From CADEFX01 sp050260355 (lineage in GTDB: Bacteria > Pseudomonadota > Alphaproteobacteria > Rhizobiales > Hyphomicrobiaceae): a stretch of DNA of 64,000 bases. Shown piece by piece: positions 24,297-32,568 of this stretch. Location: contig JBLNBZ010000046.1 in assembly GCA_050260355.1 (NCBI GenBank), positions 52,317 to 116,316 of the forward strand, given 5' to 3'. A model generated the notes under the pieces. The model was not told where the DNA came from. It made no database searches and was given only the letters and a program-made list of their open reading frames with translations. Made by a program: the position numbers and the translations under genes. Positions within the stretch are counted from its first letter, which is position 1; the number at the start of each line of letters is the position of its first letter.

Positions 24297-25052
24297 GTGG
24301 CGTACAAGTCAGTGGTTCAAGCGGCCGGGACCGCACTTCTCGTTCTGTGCGGCGCAGCAACGGCAGCAGCTGCATTCGACATCAGCGAGCCGGACGTTGA
24401 GAAGGGCAAGCAGCAGCTCGAGGCGATCCACGTCGGCCAGTCCGGCTTTGCCGGCGGCACCGGCGGCAACACGCGCAACCTGCAGACCCTCGGCTATCTC
24501 TATGGCCTCACGGACTTCTGGCAGATCAAGGCGGGAGTTTTCGCAGACCGGCTGGATGACCGCGACTGGAAGGTCTCGGCCGTGCTCTTCGAGAATACCT
24601 TCGAGCTGCTGAAGTGGAGGAAGACGGGCGGCTTCGGACTCGCCTGGTTTACCGCGGCGAGCGGGGCGACCAGCGATGACGCGACGAACGCCGTAACGTT
24701 CGGGCCGATTTTGAAGTTTGCGTCCGAGAAATTTGCGCTCACGCTCAATCCGTTTCTCGACAAGACCTTCGGCCAGAACCACGCGGAGGGCATCGCGTTC
24801 GCCTATGGTTGGCAGCTCGGCGCCCAGGTCGCCGAGGGCGTGACCTTGGCTCTGGCCGGGTTCGGCCGCGTCGAAAATCTCGGCGACGCACCGGTGCTGC
24901 GGGAGCAGGAGCACAAGATTGGACCCGTGCTCGCCTTCGAGCATGGGCTCGACGACAAGCGGACACTTTCGCTCGAGCTGGGAGTGTTCTTGGGCCTGAC
25001 AGCGGCAACCCCAGACCAGGCCGTCAAGGTCAAGCTGACTTACGGGTTTTGA
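24297..25052 (+). CDS. Secreted outer-membrane-type beta-barrel protein, function unknown
   Basis: This 251-residue protein has a Sec signal peptide (residues 1 to about 26, GTALLVLCGAATAAAAF). Alternating polar and hydrophobic strands follow and end in the aromatic residue of VKLTYGF, the C-terminal rule for outer-membrane proteins. Strand-like stretches such as FALTLNPFLDKTF and GVTLALAGFGRVENLG recur. The start is a GTG preceded by GAGGGG. I recognise no specific family. It overlaps the convergent thioesterase gene by 13 bases. Likely an outer-membrane barrel, but nothing shows what it transports. Confidence 0.65.
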   Translation: MAYKSVVQAAGTALLVLCGAATAAAAFDISEPDVEKGKQQLEAIHVGQSGFAGGTGGNTRNLQTLGYLYGLTDFWQIKAGVFADRLDDRDWKVSAVLFENTFELLKWRKTGGFGLAWFTAASGATSDDATNAVTFGPILKFASEKFALTLNPFLDKTFGQNHAEGIAFAYGWQLGAQVAEGVTLALAGFGRVENLGDAPVLREQEHKIGPVLAFEHGLDDKRTLSLELGVFLGLTAATPDQAVKVKLTYGF

Positions 25053-25546
25053 GCGCGAGCCCTGCGCTCGATGCCGATGCTGCGGCCAGCGCGAGCGGGC
25101 CTCGGCAGCCTGAGGGCTGCCGCCTTCAGCGCTTCGAGCTTTTCGCGCACATCGCTCGGCCACGGCGCGGTCCGGCGCGCGCCCATATCGACGTGCAGGA
25201 ACATCCACTCGGACGTGCACGACAGCCAGCCTTCGTCCGCGTGATGCATCTCGCAGTAGAGGTGCAGCCGCTTGTCGTCGACGTCGAGCACGCGCGAGGC
25301 GACCCGCACGCGGTCCGTCTTGAACAACTCCCGCACGTAGCAAAGATGCTTCTCCACCGACATGTACGTGGCGTTGCGCGCGGTGACATAGTCCGGCCCG
25401 AGGCCGGCGGGCATCAAGGCGTCGTCGATGGCGCGGTCGAACAGCACGCTGTAGTAGGCCTGATTGAGGTGGCCGTTGTAGTCAACCCAACCCTCCTCGA
25501 TGCTCATGACGGGTGAGAGGATCGGGGCAGCAGATGCAGTCGTCAT
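25040..25546 (-). CDS. Hotdog-fold acyl-CoA thioesterase
   Basis: This 168-residue protein has the 4-hydroxybenzoyl-CoA-thioesterase-type hotdog signature VDYNGHLNQAYYSVLFD (Asp, Gly-His and Asn of the active-site loop). MSVEKHLCYVRELFKTDRV and RLHLYCEMHH complete the sheet. It should hydrolyse acyl-CoA esters in the cytoplasm; the acyl group is not evident. The ATG at 25546 is chosen because upstream residues lack similarity. Its stop overlaps the end of the convergent outer-membrane gene by 13 bases. Confidence 0.88.
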   Translation of the reverse strand: MTTASAAPILSPVMSIEEGWVDYNGHLNQAYYSVLFDRAIDDALMPAGLGPDYVTARNATYMSVEKHLCYVRELFKTDRVRVASRVLDVDDKRLHLYCEMHHADEGWLSCTSEWMFLHVDMGARRTAPWPSDVREKLEALKAAALRLPRPARAGRSIGIERRARAQNP

Positions 25547-25660
25547 GCGCTCCAGTCTCCAGCATGCTTCCGGTTCGTCCAGCATGCCACACGCCATCGC
25601 AGGCTGGTCAACCCTTCTGGGCTTGCGTTAGCTCGTGCGCAGCTTCAGGGCAGACGTCCG

Positions 25661-25960
25661 TCATGCGCGCTCGATCTCGACGATGGCGCGTGCAACGTCG
25701 TCGCTGCTCAGCACCCAGTCGTTGTCGAGATTGGCGATCACCTTCTTCATGAAGGCTTCCGACATGCCGATGGAGCGGATCTTGTCGCCCGTATGGTCGT
25801 AGAGGATGGCGAGGGCCAGTTGCTGCGGGCTGTCGCCCTCGTAGGTCCACTCGAACCCCCAGTCGGTGAACCGCTTGACCTCGTAATGCTCGGGCAGCCG
25901 CTGCCCGTCCACCGTCACGACGAGACCGTCGAACTCGCGTTTGCCCTCGTATCTCTTCAT
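25661..25960 (-). CDS. DUF6166-type small protein
   Basis: This 99-residue cytoplasmic protein starts MKRYEGKREFDGLVVTVDG and has WGFEWTYEGDSPQQLALAIL in the middle, the pattern GFEWGY.G.GP.QLALA characteristic of the DUF6166 family. WVLSSDDVARAIVEIE closes it. The family has no assigned function. The ATG at 25960 begins the domain exactly; the frame is open further upstream but that part is out-of-frame neighbour sequence. It lies downstream of the broken RraA-like gene, 86 bases away, on the same strand. Confidence 0.8.
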   Translation of the reverse strand: MKRYEGKREFDGLVVTVDGQRLPEHYEVKRFTDWGFEWTYEGDSPQQLALAILYDHTGDKIRSIGMSEAFMKKVIANLDNDWVLSSDDVARAIVEIERA

Positions 25961-26046
25961 GGGTCCCAGCCAATCCAGCGCCCCGCCTAAAACCGACGTT
26001 ATTGGCCGGCCGCGCGGGTGTAAAGCCGGTCCGGCGGCGGCGCCGG

Positions 26047-26703
26047 TCACAAGATGCCGTAGCGCGCGAACACGTCTGCAAGCTTGTCGCCGCGCTCGAG
26101 GTCTCGCAGTGTGTTGCGCTCGCCGGTGACCTTCTCGAAAGCGAGCCGAAGGACTTGCTCCTCCACCCGCTTCGGTATCACCACCACACCGTCGGCGTCG
26201 CCGAACACCAAGTCGCCGGGCTCGACGAAGACGCCCGCGCACGCAATCGGCACGTCGATGGCCATGACGCGACCGCGTCCCTTGCTGTCCAGCGGAGCGA
26301 TGCCGCTGTGGAAGACCGGGAAGCCCATGGCCCTGATGGCGCGCACATCGCGCGTGCATCCGTCCATCAAGGCGCCTGCCGCACCGCGCGCCTTGGCGGC
26401 GGTCGACAGCAGCTCGCCCCACGGCGCCACGCGTGCCGGATTGGAGCAGGCGAACACCGGTATCTCACCTGGCTGCAGGCTGTCCACCAGCTGGATCTCC
26501 AGCTCATAAGGATTGGTGCCGGAGGCATGGTGATAGACCTCCATAAAGGCCGCCGTGCGCGCCCGGCCTACCATCATGCGCTCCTCGTCCAGCGGGCGGA
26601 TGCGCGACGGCAAGGCCTAGTTCATGAGGCCGACGGCGTCGAGGCAGTCCGACAGAACCGACACGAACAGCCTGTCTCGTATCTCTGCGATCGCTGGCTG
26701 CAT
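26047..26703 (-). pseudogene. RraA-like/HMG aldolase family gene with in-frame amber stop
   Basis: From the ATG at 26703 the frame encodes 218 residues of the RraA family (regulator of RNase E activity A and 4-hydroxy-4-methyl-2-oxoglutarate aldolases). It begins MQPAIAEIRDRLFVSVL, then SDCLDAVGLMN, a TAG at 26619-26617 (codon 29), then ALPSRIRPLDE, VGRARTAAFMEV and the metal site GALMDGCTRDVRA. Family members have Gln where the TAG stands (NQALP), so a single C to T change explains it. The remainder to 26047 is intact. An N-terminally truncated product from a later Met would lack the first helix. Either a recent pseudogene, a suppressed stop or a sequencing error. Confidence 0.8.
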
Positions 26704-26738
26704 GCAATGTGCCCCTTGTGCGAAGCCGCGATGGCGGC

Positions 26739-28058
26739 TCAATCGGTGATCGCCTGGTAGACGAGCTGCTTGATGAGCCGGCGATAGGAGGCGCGGATCG
26801 GGCTCGGCGCCTGCGTCATGTAGACGGCCGCGATCTGCTCGCGCGGGTCAACCCAGAAGAAGGTGCCGGCGTACCCCGCCCACAGGAACTCGCCTGCGGA
26901 GCCCGGTACCGCGGCAAGGCCGTCGCTGATGCGCACCGCAAAGCCGAGCCCGAACGTGTAGCCTTGCGTGCCGAGCAGCAGTTCGCCGGGAGTTGTCGAG
27001 GTCGCGGCCAGGATCGCCGGTCCCAGGTGATCGGACGCCATGAGCGTCACGGTCGAGCGGCTCAGAATTCGGTTGCCGTTGAGAACGCCGCCCTGAAGCA
27101 GCATCTGTGCAAAGCGCAGGTAGTCCGAGGCCGTCGAAACCGCGCCCGCACCACCCGAGTCGTTGCCGGGCTGCGCCGCGACGTCGAGCAGCGGGTACCT
27201 GTTTCCCGACGCCGGATCGATCTCGAACGCTTCGGCGAGCCGAGACATTTTCTCGGGCGGCACGAGGAAGTCCGTGTCCGGCATATTGAGCGGACGGAAC
27301 AGCCGTTCGGCAAGAAAGTCTCCGAGCCTCTTGCCGGAGACTGCCTCTACGACGCGGCCCAGGACATCCGAAGCCAGGCTGTATTCCCACGTGGTGCCCG
27401 GTTGATGGATAAGCGGGATCTTCGAGAGCCGTGCAACTTGCTCAGGGCCGGTCACGTCGCGGCTGTCGTAGTCGCGCACGCCGGGCTTCGCCAGCCCCGC
27501 CTGGATCAACGCCTCCTTCACCGTGGTATTCTTCGTAATCTCGCCGTAGGCAAGGCCCGCGGTGTGGCGAAGCAGATCCTGCACCGTCATCTGCCGCTCC
27601 GGGGCGATCTCGCCGCCGCCTCTCCAGACGCGCACGTCCTTGAACGACGGCAGGTGCTTGGAGACCGGATCAGCAAGTTGAAGGGCGCCGTCCTCCGCCA
27701 GCAGCATGGCGGCGACGGACACGAGCGGCTTCGTCATGGAATAGATGCGGAAGATGGAGTCGACCTGCATCGGCGTCTTCTTGGCCGGATCCTGGAAGCC
27801 CCAGGCCCCTTGATAGGCGAGGCGGCCCCTGCGGGCCACCATCACGACCGCACCGGGGAGCCGTCCCTCGTCGATCTCTTTCTTGAGGACGGTCTCGATG
27901 CGGGCGAGCCGCGCCGTTGCCAGGCCGGTCTGTTCCTGCGTGCCTCTGGCGAGAGGTGTCGCGTTTTGCCCGCTTCTGGTGCGCTGAGCCTCGGCTGTCG
28001 ATGTTGCCAGCAGCGTAACCGCCACCAGCCCGAGCGCTACCAATGCCCGCATCCTCAT
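26739..28058 (-). CDS. Secreted serine hydrolase of the class C beta-lactamase family
   Basis: This 439-residue protein has a Sec signal peptide (about 1-25, ALVALGLVAVTLLATSTAEA). The beta-lactamase/DD-peptidase fold shows the nucleophile motif SMTK (Ser107 and Lys110) after FRIY, and TVQDLLRHTAGLAYG follows. A Tyr in WEYSLASDVLG takes the YxN place, and the KTG-like strand is near the C-terminus. Family members of this kind are esterases, D-aminopeptidases or penicillin-binding-like enzymes, and true resistance activity is uncommon. The ATG at 28058 is preceded by GAGGGAG. It acts in the periplasm or outside. Confidence 0.9.
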   Translation of the reverse strand: MRMRALVALGLVAVTLLATSTAEAQRTRSGQNATPLARGTQEQTGLATARLARIETVLKKEIDEGRLPGAVVMVARRGRLAYQGAWGFQDPAKKTPMQVDSIFRIYSMTKPLVSVAAMLLAEDGALQLADPVSKHLPSFKDVRVWRGGGEIAPERQMTVQDLLRHTAGLAYGEITKNTTVKEALIQAGLAKPGVRDYDSRDVTGPEQVARLSKIPLIHQPGTTWEYSLASDVLGRVVEAVSGKRLGDFLAERLFRPLNMPDTDFLVPPEKMSRLAEAFEIDPASGNRYPLLDVAAQPGNDSGGAGAVSTASDYLRFAQMLLQGGVLNGNRILSRSTVTLMASDHLGPAILAATSTTPGELLLGTQGYTFGLGFAVRISDGLAAVPGSAGEFLWAGYAGTFFWVDPREQIAAVYMTQAPSPIRASYRRLIKQLVYQAITD

Positions 28059-28229
28059 GAGTACTCCCTCCGCCCGTGGCGCGTCGGGGCGTATTGAAGA
28101 CTTGCCGGACGGCAGGTTCAAGCCTGCACTAGGGGACAAAAGGAGAGCCGGGCCCCAGGGGGGCGGTTCTCGCACCGGATCGCGCCTGATGCTCGGGTCA
28201 GCCGAGTTGGCTGACCGCCGCAGTCCATT

Positions 28230-28832
28230 CTACAGCCAGCCCACCTCGGCCCGCTGGCGCGCCTCGAAGGCGGCAATGTCCTTCTCGTAGGACAGCGTCA
28301 GCGCGACGTCGTCCTGGCCTTTGAGCAGGCACTCCTTGCGGAAGGGATCAATCGCGAAGCGATCGGTCTTGCCATCGGGGCCGGTCACCGTCTGCTGCTC
28401 GAGATCAATGCCGATCTCGGCGCCCGGCAGCTCGAGCAGGAAGCGCAGCAGCTCGTTGACGCGTCCCTCCGGCAGCACGACCGGCAGGCATCCGTTCTGA
28501 TAGCAGTTGTTGTTGAAGATATCGCCGAAGCTCGGCGCGATGAACGCGCGAAAGCCATTGTCGAGCATCACGGTGACCGCATTCTCGCGGCTCGAGCCGC
28601 AGGCGAAGTTGCGCGCCGCGACGACGATCTTGGCTGCCTTGTAGGCGGGCTGGTTGAGTGGAAAGTCAGGCCTTGGCCTGCCGTCCTCGTTGAAGCGCAG
28701 GTCGTGGAACATGCCCTCCACTTGCGCCTCACGCGGCCACCCGAGATAGCGCGCCGGAATGATCTGGTCGGTGTCGATGTTGGGCGTCGGGAACGGGATC
28801 GCCGGAGCCTTGAGAGTGGTGAACGGTTCCAT
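28230..28832 (-). CDS. leuD: Aconitase-superfamily dehydratase small subunit, LeuD-like
   Basis: This 200-residue protein has the swivelling domain of isopropylmalate dehydratase. PNIDTDQIIPARYL opens it, NFACGSSRENAV is the substrate loop, and FRAFIAPSFGDIFNNNCYQNG and NPFRKECLLKG-like FRKECLLKGQDD follow. The length equals classical LeuD. LeuCD isomerises 2- and 3-isopropylmalate, but the same fold also serves citraconate, dimethylmaleate and methylmalate hydratases. The gene follows leuC-like by 10 bases. No leuA or leuB is near and the operon begins with a methylisocitrate-lyase-type enzyme, so a catabolic role is possible. Confidence 0.9.
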   Translation of the reverse strand: MEPFTTLKAPAIPFPTPNIDTDQIIPARYLGWPREAQVEGMFHDLRFNEDGRPRPDFPLNQPAYKAAKIVVAARNFACGSSRENAVTVMLDNGFRAFIAPSFGDIFNNNCYQNGCLPVVLPEGRVNELLRFLLELPGAEIGIDLEQQTVTGPDGKTDRFAIDPFRKECLLKGQDDVALTLSYEKDIAAFEARQRAEVGWL

Positions 28833-28842
28833 CGTGATGCCT

Positions 28843-30249
28843 CTAGCTCTGGAGCAGCTTGCGCACGTCGGTGAACTTGCCCGTAACGGCGGCGGCTGCA
28901 GCCATGGCCGGGCTGACGAGATGGGTGCGCACGCCGCGCCCCTGCCTGCCCACGAAATTGCGGTTCGAGGTCGAAGCGATGCGCTCCTGCGGCCTGCCGG
29001 TGTCGCCGTTCATGCCGATGCACATGGAGCAGCCGGCGTGGCGCCATTCGAAGCCGGCCTCGGTGAAGATGCGATCAAGCCCCTCGGCTTCCGCCTGCTC
29101 CTTGATGAGGCCGGAGCCGGGCACGACCCAGCTCGGGACCGCCGCCTTGCGGCCTTTGACGACCTTGGCGGCGATGCGCAGGTCCTCGATGCGGCTGTTG
29201 GTGCACGAGCCGATGAAAACGCGGTCGACCTTGATGGCATCTATGGCCGTGCCGGGCGTCAGGCCCTGGTAGGCGAGCGCGCGCTCCATGCCCTCGCGCT
29301 TGGCGACGTCGGGCGCCGATGCGGGATCGGGAACGACGGCGTTCACGGGCGCTGCGTCCTCGGGGCTGGTGCCCCAAGTCACCATCGGCGCGATCTCGGA
29401 GCCGTTGAGCGTCAGCTCCTTGTCGAACTTGGCGCCGTCGTCGCTCGGCAGGCTGCGCCAGTAGGCAAGCGCTGCATCCCAGGCGGCGCCCTTCGGCGCG
29501 AAGGGCCTGCCGCTGATGTATTCGTACGTCGTGTCGTCAGGGGCGATCATGCCGGCCTTGCCGCCGCCCTCGATCGACATGTTGCAGACGGTCAGGCGGC
29601 CCTCGATCGACAATGAGCGGATGGCGCTGCCCGCATACTCGATGACGTGGCCGGTCGCGCCGGCCGCGCTCATCTTGGCGATGATCGCCAGGATGACGTC
29701 CTTGCCCGTGACGCCGAAGCCGAGCTGGCCGTCCACCGTGATGCGCATGGCCTTGGCCTTGCGCTGCCAGAGCGTCTGGGTGGCCAGCACGTGCGTCACC
29801 TCGGACGAGCCGATGCCGAAGGCGAGTGCGCCGAGCGCGCCGTGAGTGGAGGTGTGGCTGTCGCCGCACACCATGGTAAGGCCAGGCAGTGTGATGCCTT
29901 GCTCAGGGCCGACGACGTGCACGATGCCCTGGCGCTTGTCGCCGATGTCGAACACCGGGAAGCCGTACGTTGCGCCGTTCTGCGCGACGGAGGTGACGAG
30001 CAGCCGCTGGCGCGCGTCGGCGATGTCCGCGACGTTGGTCGTGCTCGTCAGCATGTAGTGGTCGGGCGTGGCGTAGCTGCGGTCGGGACGACGCACGCTC
30101 TTACCCTTGGCACGCAGGCGCTCGAAAGCGGGGAACGAGCCGTCGTGCATGATGTGTCGGTCGACGTAGAGCAGGGTGTAGCCGTCCGGGCGATCGAGCA
30201 CCACGTGCCGGCGCCAGATCTTGTCGAACATGGTTTCGGGCTTGGACAT
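28843..30249 (-). CDS. leuC: Aconitase-superfamily dehydratase large subunit, LeuC-like
   Basis: This 468-residue protein has the three cluster Cys of 4Fe-4S hydro-lyases, in IGSCTNSRIEDLR and AGCSMCIGMNGD. CGDSHTSTHGALGALAFG, SIEGGGKAGMIAPDDTTYEY and STSNRNFVGRQG are also present. Compared by eye with typical LeuC, the segment after strand 1 reads DHYMLTSTTN where DHNVPT is usual. SIEGGGKAG replaces SIEGGARAG, FVGRQG replaces FEGRQG, and GMNGD replaces AMNPD. These changes near substrate-binding loops raise the chance of a different hydroxy-acid substrate. It is preceded by the lyase gene with a 54-base gap and followed by leuD-like. Confidence 0.88.
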   Translation of the reverse strand: MSKPETMFDKIWRRHVVLDRPDGYTLLYVDRHIMHDGSFPAFERLRAKGKSVRRPDRSYATPDHYMLTSTTNVADIADARQRLLVTSVAQNGATYGFPVFDIGDKRQGIVHVVGPEQGITLPGLTMVCGDSHTSTHGALGALAFGIGSSEVTHVLATQTLWQRKAKAMRITVDGQLGFGVTGKDVILAIIAKMSAAGATGHVIEYAGSAIRSLSIEGRLTVCNMSIEGGGKAGMIAPDDTTYEYISGRPFAPKGAAWDAALAYWRSLPSDDGAKFDKELTLNGSEIAPMVTWGTSPEDAAPVNAVVPDPASAPDVAKREGMERALAYQGLTPGTAIDAIKVDRVFIGSCTNSRIEDLRIAAKVVKGRKAAVPSWVVPGSGLIKEQAEAEGLDRIFTEAGFEWRHAGCSMCIGMNGDTGRPQERIASTSNRNFVGRQGRGVRTHLVSPAMAAAAAVTGKFTDVRKLLQS

Positions 30250-30303
30250 TGCCGGAGGTCCTCCGAAGTCTTCTCGTTGTGATTGGGCGTTTCGTGAGCT
30301 CGG

Positions 30304-31191
30304 CTATTCGGCCGCCTGCTTGGCCGGCCCGCGATAGGCCGTGCGGCGCTTGTCCCATTCGTCGGCGCCGAAGCGGTTGAAGAACTGGCGCACGGGCTTG
30401 TTGGCGCCGGCCGGTGGCGGAGCCCCGGTCTCCTTGAGCTGCCTCAGCATGGCGTCGCACGCGTCGATGACGGTGCGGGTGAGCAGCCCCGGCACGATGG
30501 CGATGGCGTAGCCAAGCCGCTCGGCGGTGGCCATGTCGATGATCGGCGTCTTGCCGCCGAGCACGATGTTCAGCAGGCAGGGGCCCTTGATGCGCTTCGG
30601 CACGGCCTCGACCTCGGCCATGGTCTGCGGCGCCTCCAGGAACGCCATATCCGCACCCGCTTCTATGGCCGCGTTCATGCGCTTGACCGCCTCCTCGAAG
30701 CCGAGCACGGCGCGGCTGTCGGTGCGAGCGATGATCGTGAAGTCGCTGGACCGGCGCGCTGCCGCCGCAGCGCGGATCTTGGCGAGGTAGTTGTCGAGGG
30801 GGATGACCTCCTTGTCCTCGAGGTGGCCGCACTTCTTCGGGAAGACCTGATCCTCCAGGTGCACGGCGGCGACGCCGGCGCGCTCGAACTGCTCGATCGT
30901 GCGGTAGACGTTGAGCTCGTTGCCGTAGCCCGTGTCGATGTCCGAGACGAGCGGGATGGAGATCGCATCGGTGATGCGCCGGGCGTTGGCGACCATCTCG
31001 CTCATGGTGATGAGGCCGAAGTCGGGATAGCCGTGAGCCGCCGACGTGCCGGCGCCGGTCATGTAAGCGGCGCAAAAACCGGCCTGCTCGGTAAGCTTTG
31101 CCGTGATCCCGTCATACACGCCGGGCGCAACGATCATTTTTCCGGACTTCAACAGCCGCCGGAATTGCATCGCCCCCGAAACCGATGACAT
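30304..31191 (-). CDS. Isocitrate lyase/PEP mutase family lyase (2-methylisocitrate-lyase type)
   Basis: From the ATG at 31191, with GGAGGA upstream, the protein is 295 residues of the ICL/PEP mutase superfamily TIM barrel. The metal-binding SDIDTGYG (D84, D86) and HLEDQ (E113) are followed by FPKKCGH with catalytic Cys121, the signature of true lyases such as PrpB. The other residues (RTDSRAV, EAGADMAFLEAP) also agree. It should cleave a C4-C6 hydroxy-dicarboxylate to pyruvate or glyoxylate plus another acid. It heads an operon with the LeuC/LeuD-like dehydratase. A hydratase plus lyase pair of exactly these families acts in 2,3-dimethylmalate breakdown during nicotinate fermentation. Confidence 0.88.
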   Translation of the reverse strand: MSSVSGAMQFRRLLKSGKMIVAPGVYDGITAKLTEQAGFCAAYMTGAGTSAAHGYPDFGLITMSEMVANARRITDAISIPLVSDIDTGYGNELNVYRTIEQFERAGVAAVHLEDQVFPKKCGHLEDKEVIPLDNYLAKIRAAAAARRSSDFTIIARTDSRAVLGFEEAVKRMNAAIEAGADMAFLEAPQTMAEVEAVPKRIKGPCLLNIVLGGKTPIIDMATAERLGYAIAIVPGLLTRTVIDACDAMLRQLKETGAPPPAGANKPVRQFFNRFGADEWDKRRTAYRGPAKQAAE

Positions 31192-31285
31192 CAGCGTATC
31201 CTCCTGCTCTTCGTCCAGGCGACTGTATGACTGGCCACACGCCGCAGCAAGGGTTACGGTCGGGCAGCTGCCAACCCGAAAAGGC

Positions 31286-32452
31286 ATGGAAGAGATGTCG
31301 AATCGCTACCTGCGGACTGGAATTTTTCTGGCTCCCTTTCATGCGCTCGGCGAGAACCCCACCCTCGCGCTCGAGCGCGACATGGATCTGCTGGTCCATC
31401 TGGACAAGCTCAACTATCACGAGGCGTGGATCGGCGAGCACCATTCGGGCGGCTTCGAGATCATCGCCTGCCCCGAGATGTTCATTGCCGCGGCTGCCGA
31501 GCGCACGAAGTACATCCGGCTGGGCACGGGTGTCGTGTCGCTGCCCTATCACAACCCCTTCACGGTCGCGAGCCGCATGATGCTGCTCGACTACATGACG
31601 CGCGGGCGCGCCATGTTCGGCGTCGGTCCCGGCTCGCTGGTTTATGATGCGGTGAAGATGGGCCTCAACCCCGCGGATCAGCGCCGCAAGCTCGACGAGT
31701 CGCTCAGCGTCATCATGGAGCTGATGCAGGGTCGCGTCGTCACGCGCAAGACCGATTGGTTCGACCTGCGCGAGGCCCACCTGCAGCTCGTCAGCTATTC
31801 GCGCCCCATGATGGAGATGGCGGTCGCCAACTCGCGCTCACCGGTCGGCGCGGTCGCGGCCGGCAAACATGGCATCGGCATGTTGTCGATCGGCGGGACC
31901 TCGGACGAGGCGCTGAAGGCGCATGCGGCCAACTGGGGCATCCTGGAAGAGAGCGCGCGGGAGCACGGCAAGTCGGTCGACCGCTCCAAATGGCGCATCG
32001 TGACCTTCGCCCACGTGGCGACGTCGCGGGAGCAGGCGCGCAAGGACGTGGAGTTCGGGCTTGCCGACTTCGCCCGCTACTTCACCGAGGTTGCGACCTT
32101 CCCGATCATCCCTGCGGGCATCGAGAACCCTTGCGACTACCTGATCGACGAGGGGCTGGCCTGCATCGGCACCCCCGATGACTGCATCAGGCATTTCGAG
32201 CGGCTGTGGCAGGGGTCCAACGGCGGTTTCGGCGCAGTGCTGCTGCTGGCCCACAACTGGGCCGACTGGCAGGCCACCCTGCGCAGCTACGAGTTGATGG
32301 CGCGCTACGTCCATCCGCACTTCCAGCGCAGCGCCAACTCCCAGCGTGTGTTCAGCTACGACGATGCCAAGGTCAAGCACGAGACGGCCGGGGCGGAGTC
32401 GCAACAGGCGATCCAGCGCGAGATCGACAAATACAAGGCGAAGAAGGGGTAG
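31286..32452 (+). CDS. LLM-class (luciferase-like) flavin-dependent monooxygenase
   Basis: This 388-residue bacterial-luciferase-like protein has a TIM barrel with the family blocks GIFLAPFHALGENPT, LDKLNYHEAWIGEHHSGG, TGVVSLPYHNPFTVASR and RGRAMFGVGPGSL. It should use reduced flavin, from a reductase elsewhere, to oxygenate or desulfonate or decarboxylate a small molecule. The start is ATG at 31286, with a second Met three codons on at 31295. It is divergent from the lyase gene by 94 bases and is followed by a complete branched-chain-type ABC transporter. The unit thus looks like one uptake and oxidation system with shared control. Confidence 0.9.
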   Translation: MEEMSNRYLRTGIFLAPFHALGENPTLALERDMDLLVHLDKLNYHEAWIGEHHSGGFEIIACPEMFIAAAAERTKYIRLGTGVVSLPYHNPFTVASRMMLLDYMTRGRAMFGVGPGSLVYDAVKMGLNPADQRRKLDESLSVIMELMQGRVVTRKTDWFDLREAHLQLVSYSRPMMEMAVANSRSPVGAVAAGKHGIGMLSIGGTSDEALKAHAANWGILEESAREHGKSVDRSKWRIVTFAHVATSREQARKDVEFGLADFARYFTEVATFPIIPAGIENPCDYLIDEGLACIGTPDDCIRHFERLWQGSNGGFGAVLLLAHNWADWQATLRSYELMARYVHPHFQRSANSQRVFSYDDAKVKHETAGAESQQAIQREIDKYKAKKG

Positions 32453-32568
32453 GGCAGCCGCCGGCGCGCCGGCAGCATCCGTCAGCCCAAACTCCATCAC
32501 GACAGCGGCCCAAAAGCCGGTATATAAGCCTCACCGGACAACGGCTTGCTGATTGAAGGGAGGGAACA

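Noticed and set aside
26739..28058. Beta-lactam resistance gene
   Set aside because: The fold is class C-like but this large hydrolase family is mostly esterases and peptidases, and there is no AmpR-type neighbour.
28230..30249. Leucine biosynthesis locus
   Set aside because: leuA and leuB are missing, the first gene is a lyase, and several LeuC motif residues differ; the leucine role is possible but not assumed.
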